Assembly: GCA_050744165.1 (NCBI GenBank)
Contig: JBOGGN010000035.1
Span: 1 to 9,195 of the forward strand
Direction of reading: 5' to 3'
DNA: 9,195 bases
Origin: JBOGGN01 sp050744165
GTDB taxonomy: Bacteria > Actinomycetota > Acidimicrobiia > Acidimicrobiales > Palsa-688
Below, in pieces: positions 7,404 to 9,195 of the stretch. The notes beneath the pieces were generated by a model. It was not told the origin of the DNA and searched no databases. It worked only from the letters and a program-made list of their open reading frames with translations. A program made the position numbers and the translations under genes. The stretch's first letter is position 1; each line of letters begins with the position of its first letter.

Positions 7404-7478
7404 CGGGGAGTAGCGCAGTGGAAGCGCACCTGCTTTGGGTGCAGGAGGCCGGGGGTTCAAATCCCCCCTCCCCGACCA
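7404..7478 (+). tRNA. tRNA-Pro(UGG)
   Basis: Full cloverleaf: acceptor CGGGGAG (7404-7410) pairs with CTCCCCG (7468-7474). The D stem is GCGC/GCGC, the anticodon stem CCTGC/GCAGG with loop TTTGGGT giving anticodon TGG, and the T arm GGGGG TTCAAAT CCCCC. The C1-G72 pair and A73 discriminator are typical of bacterial tRNA-Pro. The 3' CCA is encoded (7476-7478). It reads CCA and by wobble other proline codons. Confidence 0.97.
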
Positions 7479-7504
7479 GAAGATCCGCCGACAACGGGGC
7501 CGCC

Positions 7505-8142
7505 ATGTCCGAGCAACTCGATGGCTCAGGGCCGTCGCCGAGCGCGCCGCAGTGGGTTACCCGCCAACTGGTGGGCCGCAGTGGGGTTACCCGCCGACTG
7601 GTGGGCCGCCGTGGGGGGCCCAGCCCGGCTTCATACCCCAGAGACGCAGTTCGAGGGGACCGATCCTGCTCCTCGTCCTGGGGTGCCAGATCATCTTCGT
7701 CGCGGGGATCCTGACCTTCCTCCTCGCCGTGAAGTTGAGCCGACACGGCGCGCTCCGGGACGACGGCGTACACACCATAGGCAACGTGGTCGGAACCGCG
7801 TTGAACGGGCAAGAGGAGATCCAGTACTCGACGCCCGAAGGCTCGTTCAAAATCGCGATGTCAAGGCCTAAAGCCAGCGACCTCCTGCCCGACGGCGGTG
7901 TCGAGGTGATTTACGACCGGAACGACCCGACCATCGCCAAGGTGCGCAGCCAGGTACCCAAGCGCACGACCGTCGAACTCGTGCTGATCATCACCAGCGT
8001 GGTCACCGGAGGTGGTGTTGCGTGCATCGTCACAGGCATCGTCATGCTGCGCCGGCACAACCGGGTCCCGACCGGGTCCCGACCGGGTAGCCGGCCAGCG
8101 TGCCGGCACCGAAGTATCGTGGCCGACCAGCCGCGGGTGTAG
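7505..8142 (+). CDS. DUF3592-like membrane protein with an apparent one-base frameshift near its N-terminus
   Basis: The ATG at 7505 opens MSEQLDGSGPSPSAPQW, then the frame runs into unrelated sequence and stops at 7714. One base into the other frame, a Pro/Gly/Trp repeat and a complete membrane protein continue to TAG 8142. Adding one G at about 7554-7556 joins them into a 212-residue protein. That protein has a Pro-rich N-terminus with WGYPPTGGPQ and WGYPPTGGPP, a TM helix at about 54-76 and a small extracytoplasmic-type domain. This includes VIYDRNDP (135-142), which resembles the V-Y-D-P-x-x-P segment of DUF3592 proteins. A second TM helix follows at about 157-182, then a basic tail. A GTG at 7552 could start the second frame alone (196 residues), but it has no ribosome binding site. 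The stop codon lies inside tRNA-Gly. Function is unknown; the family assignment is from memory of its pattern. Confidence 0.7.
7550..7608 (+). repeat. 30-bp tandem repeat, first copy one base short
   Basis: Copy 2 (7579-7608) is 30 bases; copy 1 (7550-7578) is the same apart from one substitution and one missing G in the GTGGGG run (three G after GT instead of four). The missing base is exactly what breaks the reading frame of the DUF3592-like gene. The encoded unit is QWGYPPTGGP. Confidence 0.85.
8061..8090 (+). repeat. 11-bp tandem repeat in the tail of the DUF3592-like gene
   Basis: CCGGGTCCCGA at 8061-8071 and 8072-8082, then a partial third copy (CCGGGT) from 8083. The 11-base unit is not a multiple of three, so gain or loss of a copy would change the C-terminal tail. 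Each unit also contains a small GGGTCCC near-palindrome. Confidence 0.75.
8115..8120 (+). promoter_or_regulatory. Possible -10 element of tRNA-Gly
   Basis: TATCGT lies 12 bases before tRNA-Gly, almost the same distance as the TACCAT hexamer before tRNA-Pro. It is inside the 3' end of the DUF3592-like gene. No -35 match is visible. Confidence 0.3.
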
Positions 8143-8204
8143 CTCAATGGTCAGAGTCCCAGCCTTCCAAGCTGGTCATGCGGGTTCGATTCCCGTCACC
8201 CGCT
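8133..8204 (+). tRNA. tRNA-Gly(UCC)
   Basis: Acceptor GCGGGTG (8133-8139) pairs with CACCCGC (8197-8203), with discriminator T at 8204 as usual for bacterial tRNA-Gly. The anticodon arm is CCAGC CTTCCAA GCTGG, giving anticodon TCC. The T arm is CGGG TTCGATT CCCG. The CCA end is not encoded (CAT follows), so it must be added after transcription. The first ten bases overlap the end of the DUF3592-like gene, and the methyltransferase ATG starts two bases after the discriminator. Confidence 0.96.
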
Positions 8205-8205
8205 C

Positions 8206-9111
8206 ATGGTCCGATCGCAGTCCGAGGTGGGCCTCGAAGGTGCCGCCCGACCACAGCGGTTGGTCTTCGGGGAAGTCGCCGAGCTCTACGACAAGGCCCG
8301 CCCCTCGTACCCGCCGGCGCTGGTCGACCACCTCATGGCGCTGGCGACCCAGACCGACTGCGAAGCGGCAGAAGCGGCAGAAGCGGGCGGCGTGGCCGCG
8401 CCGGGCGCTCGTGTGCTCGACGTGGGGTGTGGGACCGGCAAGGCCCGCAATGCCCCGGCGGGCGCTCGTGTGCTCGACGTGGGATGTGGCACCGGCAAGG
8501 CCGCGGTGCTCCTGGCGGCACGCGGGCTGGCGGGCATAGGCGTCGAGCCCGATTCCGACATGGCCAGCGTGGCCCGGCGCAACCTGGCGCCCTATCCCTC
8601 GTGGTCGGTGGAAGCCGTCGAGTTCGAGGCCTTTTCCCAGGGCATGGGGACCTACGACCTGATCACCTGCGGCCAGGCGTGGCACTGGTTGGATCCCGTC
8701 ACCCGCTATTCGCATGCCGCCCGCCTGCTGCGGCCCGGCGGCTGGCTGGCACTGTTCTGGAACCGCGCCACGGCTGACGATTCGGCCCTTGGCCACGCTA
8801 TGGACCAGGTGTACGCGGCGACCTTCCGCAAGGCCTCGAACCAGGGCCAGCGGGTAGTCGGTCGACCCGACGCCGGGGAGCCGGCGCCCGGCGACGGTTT
8901 CGAACCGACCGGCTGGCAGGTGTTTCCGTGGGTGGCGCGGTATACAACCGCCCAGGTTCTGGAGTTGGTACAAACCCACTCCGATCACCGCCTGCTGTCC
9001 CCCGGCGACCGCCAGAACCTTCTCGACCGGCTGGCGGAGATCATCGACGCCCACGGCAGCGTCTTCGACCACCCCTACGAATGTTGGCTGTGGACCGGTC
9101 GGCGTCAGTAG
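8206..9111 (+). CDS. Class I SAM-dependent methyltransferase with duplicated motif I
   Basis: The 301-residue product has an N-terminal FGEVAELYDKARPSYP segment, typical of small-molecule methyltransferases of the Methyltransf_11 / trans-aconitate methyltransferase-like group. SAM-binding motif I (VLDVGCGTGK) occurs twice, at 70-79 and 89-98. Only the second copy is followed by the expected helix and the acidic residue of motif II (GVEPD, Glu114). AWHWLDP at 158-164 is a hallmark of this group, and LLRPGGWLALFWNR is the motif III region. The substrate cannot be read from the sequence. The Ala/Glu stretch before motif I comes from a 9-bp repeat. The ATG at 8206 is directly behind tRNA-Gly, leaving no room for a Shine-Dalgarno sequence outside the tRNA. 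Alternative starts are GTG 8227 or TTG 8260, neither with a binding site. Stop is TAG. Confidence 0.9.
   Translation: MVRSQSEVGLEGAARPQRLVFGEVAELYDKARPSYPPALVDHLMALATQTDCEAAEAAEAGGVAAPGARVLDVGCGTGKARNAPAGARVLDVGCGTGKAAVLLAARGLAGIGVEPDSDMASVARRNLAPYPSWSVEAVEFEAFSQGMGTYDLITCGQAWHWLDPVTRYSHAARLLRPGGWLALFWNRATADDSALGHAMDQVYAATFRKASNQGQRVVGRPDAGEPAPGDGFEPTGWQVFPWVARYTTAQVLELVQTHSDHRLLSPGDRQNLLDRLAEIIDAHGSVFDHPYECWLWTGRRQ
8362..8388 (+). repeat. 9-bp tandem repeat, three copies
   Basis: GAAGCGGCA at 8362-8370 and 8371-8379, then GAAGCGGGC. It encodes EAAEAAEAG just before the first motif I of the methyltransferase and keeps the frame. Confidence 0.8.
8403..8502 (+). repeat. 57-bp tandem duplication carrying SAM-binding motif I
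   Basis: 8403-8445 and 8460-8502 match at 41 of 43 bases with an offset of 57 (19 codons). Both copies encode GARVLDVGCGTGKA. The two differences are silent (GGG/GGA and GGG/GGC, all Gly). Confidence 0.9.
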
Positions 9112-9114
9112 GGC

Positions 9115-9143
9115 GGCCGATCAGGAAAGGTACTGATTGCGCC
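9115..9143 (+). terminator. Weak hairpin after the methyltransferase
   Basis: CGATCAG-type arm and CTGATTG arm form about 7 pairs (one G-U) around the loop GAAAGGTA, with three more pairs after a bulge. Only a poor T-containing stretch (CTTGTCC) follows, so termination is uncertain. Nothing else was seen in 9112-9195, apart from a purine-rich GGAGGGG near 9170 that could precede a gene outside the window. Confidence 0.3.
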
Positions 9144-9195
9144 CTTGTCCGGGATTGCCGAGCGTCGACGGAGGGGTAGCCGGCGGGGCCCACGA

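Noticed and set aside
7316..7429. N-terminal extension of trigger factor reaching the tRNA
   Set aside because: It would overlap tRNA-Pro on the opposite strand and lacks any trigger factor similarity.
7550..7560. Programmed -1 frameshift in the DUF3592-like gene
   Set aside because: No X-XXY-YYZ slippery heptamer lies in register at the junction, and the neighbouring repeat copy shows a simple missing G explains it.
8176..9072. Minus-strand frame of about 300 codons opposite the methyltransferase
   Set aside because: It runs into tRNA-Gly and has no family features, while the plus strand has clear methyltransferase motifs.

Overview
The window is high-GC DNA whose gene order points to an actinobacterium (Actinomycetota). 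A deep-branching class such as Acidimicrobiia is my guess from overall feel, not something the sequence proves. One strand carries a conserved housekeeping block, tig - clpP - clpX - (unknown gene) - folC - ndk - mreB, transcribed leftward (minus strand) from about 7315 to the left edge. The other strand carries a short rightward unit, tRNA-Pro(UGG) - DUF3592-like membrane protein - tRNA-Gly(UCC) - SAM-dependent methyltransferase, from 7404 to 9111. The two units diverge from an 88-bp region (7316-7403).

Leftward block. Trigger factor folds nascent chains, and ClpP/ClpX form the degradation machine downstream of it. FolC makes polyglutamylated folates, Ndk balances nucleoside triphosphates, and MreB organises the lateral cell wall. 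In well-studied actinobacteria (e.g. Streptomyces) clpX is followed by valS and then folC, ndk and mreB. Here valS is absent and its place is taken by a 336-residue, Lys/Arg/Ala-rich, repeat-built protein with a glycine-zipper-like N-terminus (2797-3807). I do not recognise it, and it is the best candidate for something undescribed.

The mreB copy has an in-frame amber codon at 71-73, after which clear MreB sequence continues in the same frame to the window edge. Its best start is an ATT codon at 751 with a strong Shine-Dalgarno sequence and a plausible promoter.

Rightward unit. The DUF3592-like gene appears frameshifted by one missing G in a repeated segment. Its stop codon lies inside tRNA-Gly. 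The methyltransferase ATG begins two bases after the tRNA-Gly discriminator base. The methyltransferase has a tandemly duplicated SAM-binding motif I. Small in-frame tandem repeats recur across the window (9-, 30-, 45- and 57-bp periods, plus an 11-bp repeat that is not a multiple of three). This suggests local slippage or duplication has shaped several of these genes. No insertion sequences, CRISPR arrays or rRNA were seen, and no gene-free stretch exceeds about 165 bp. The last 84 bases (9112-9195) hold only a weak hairpin.
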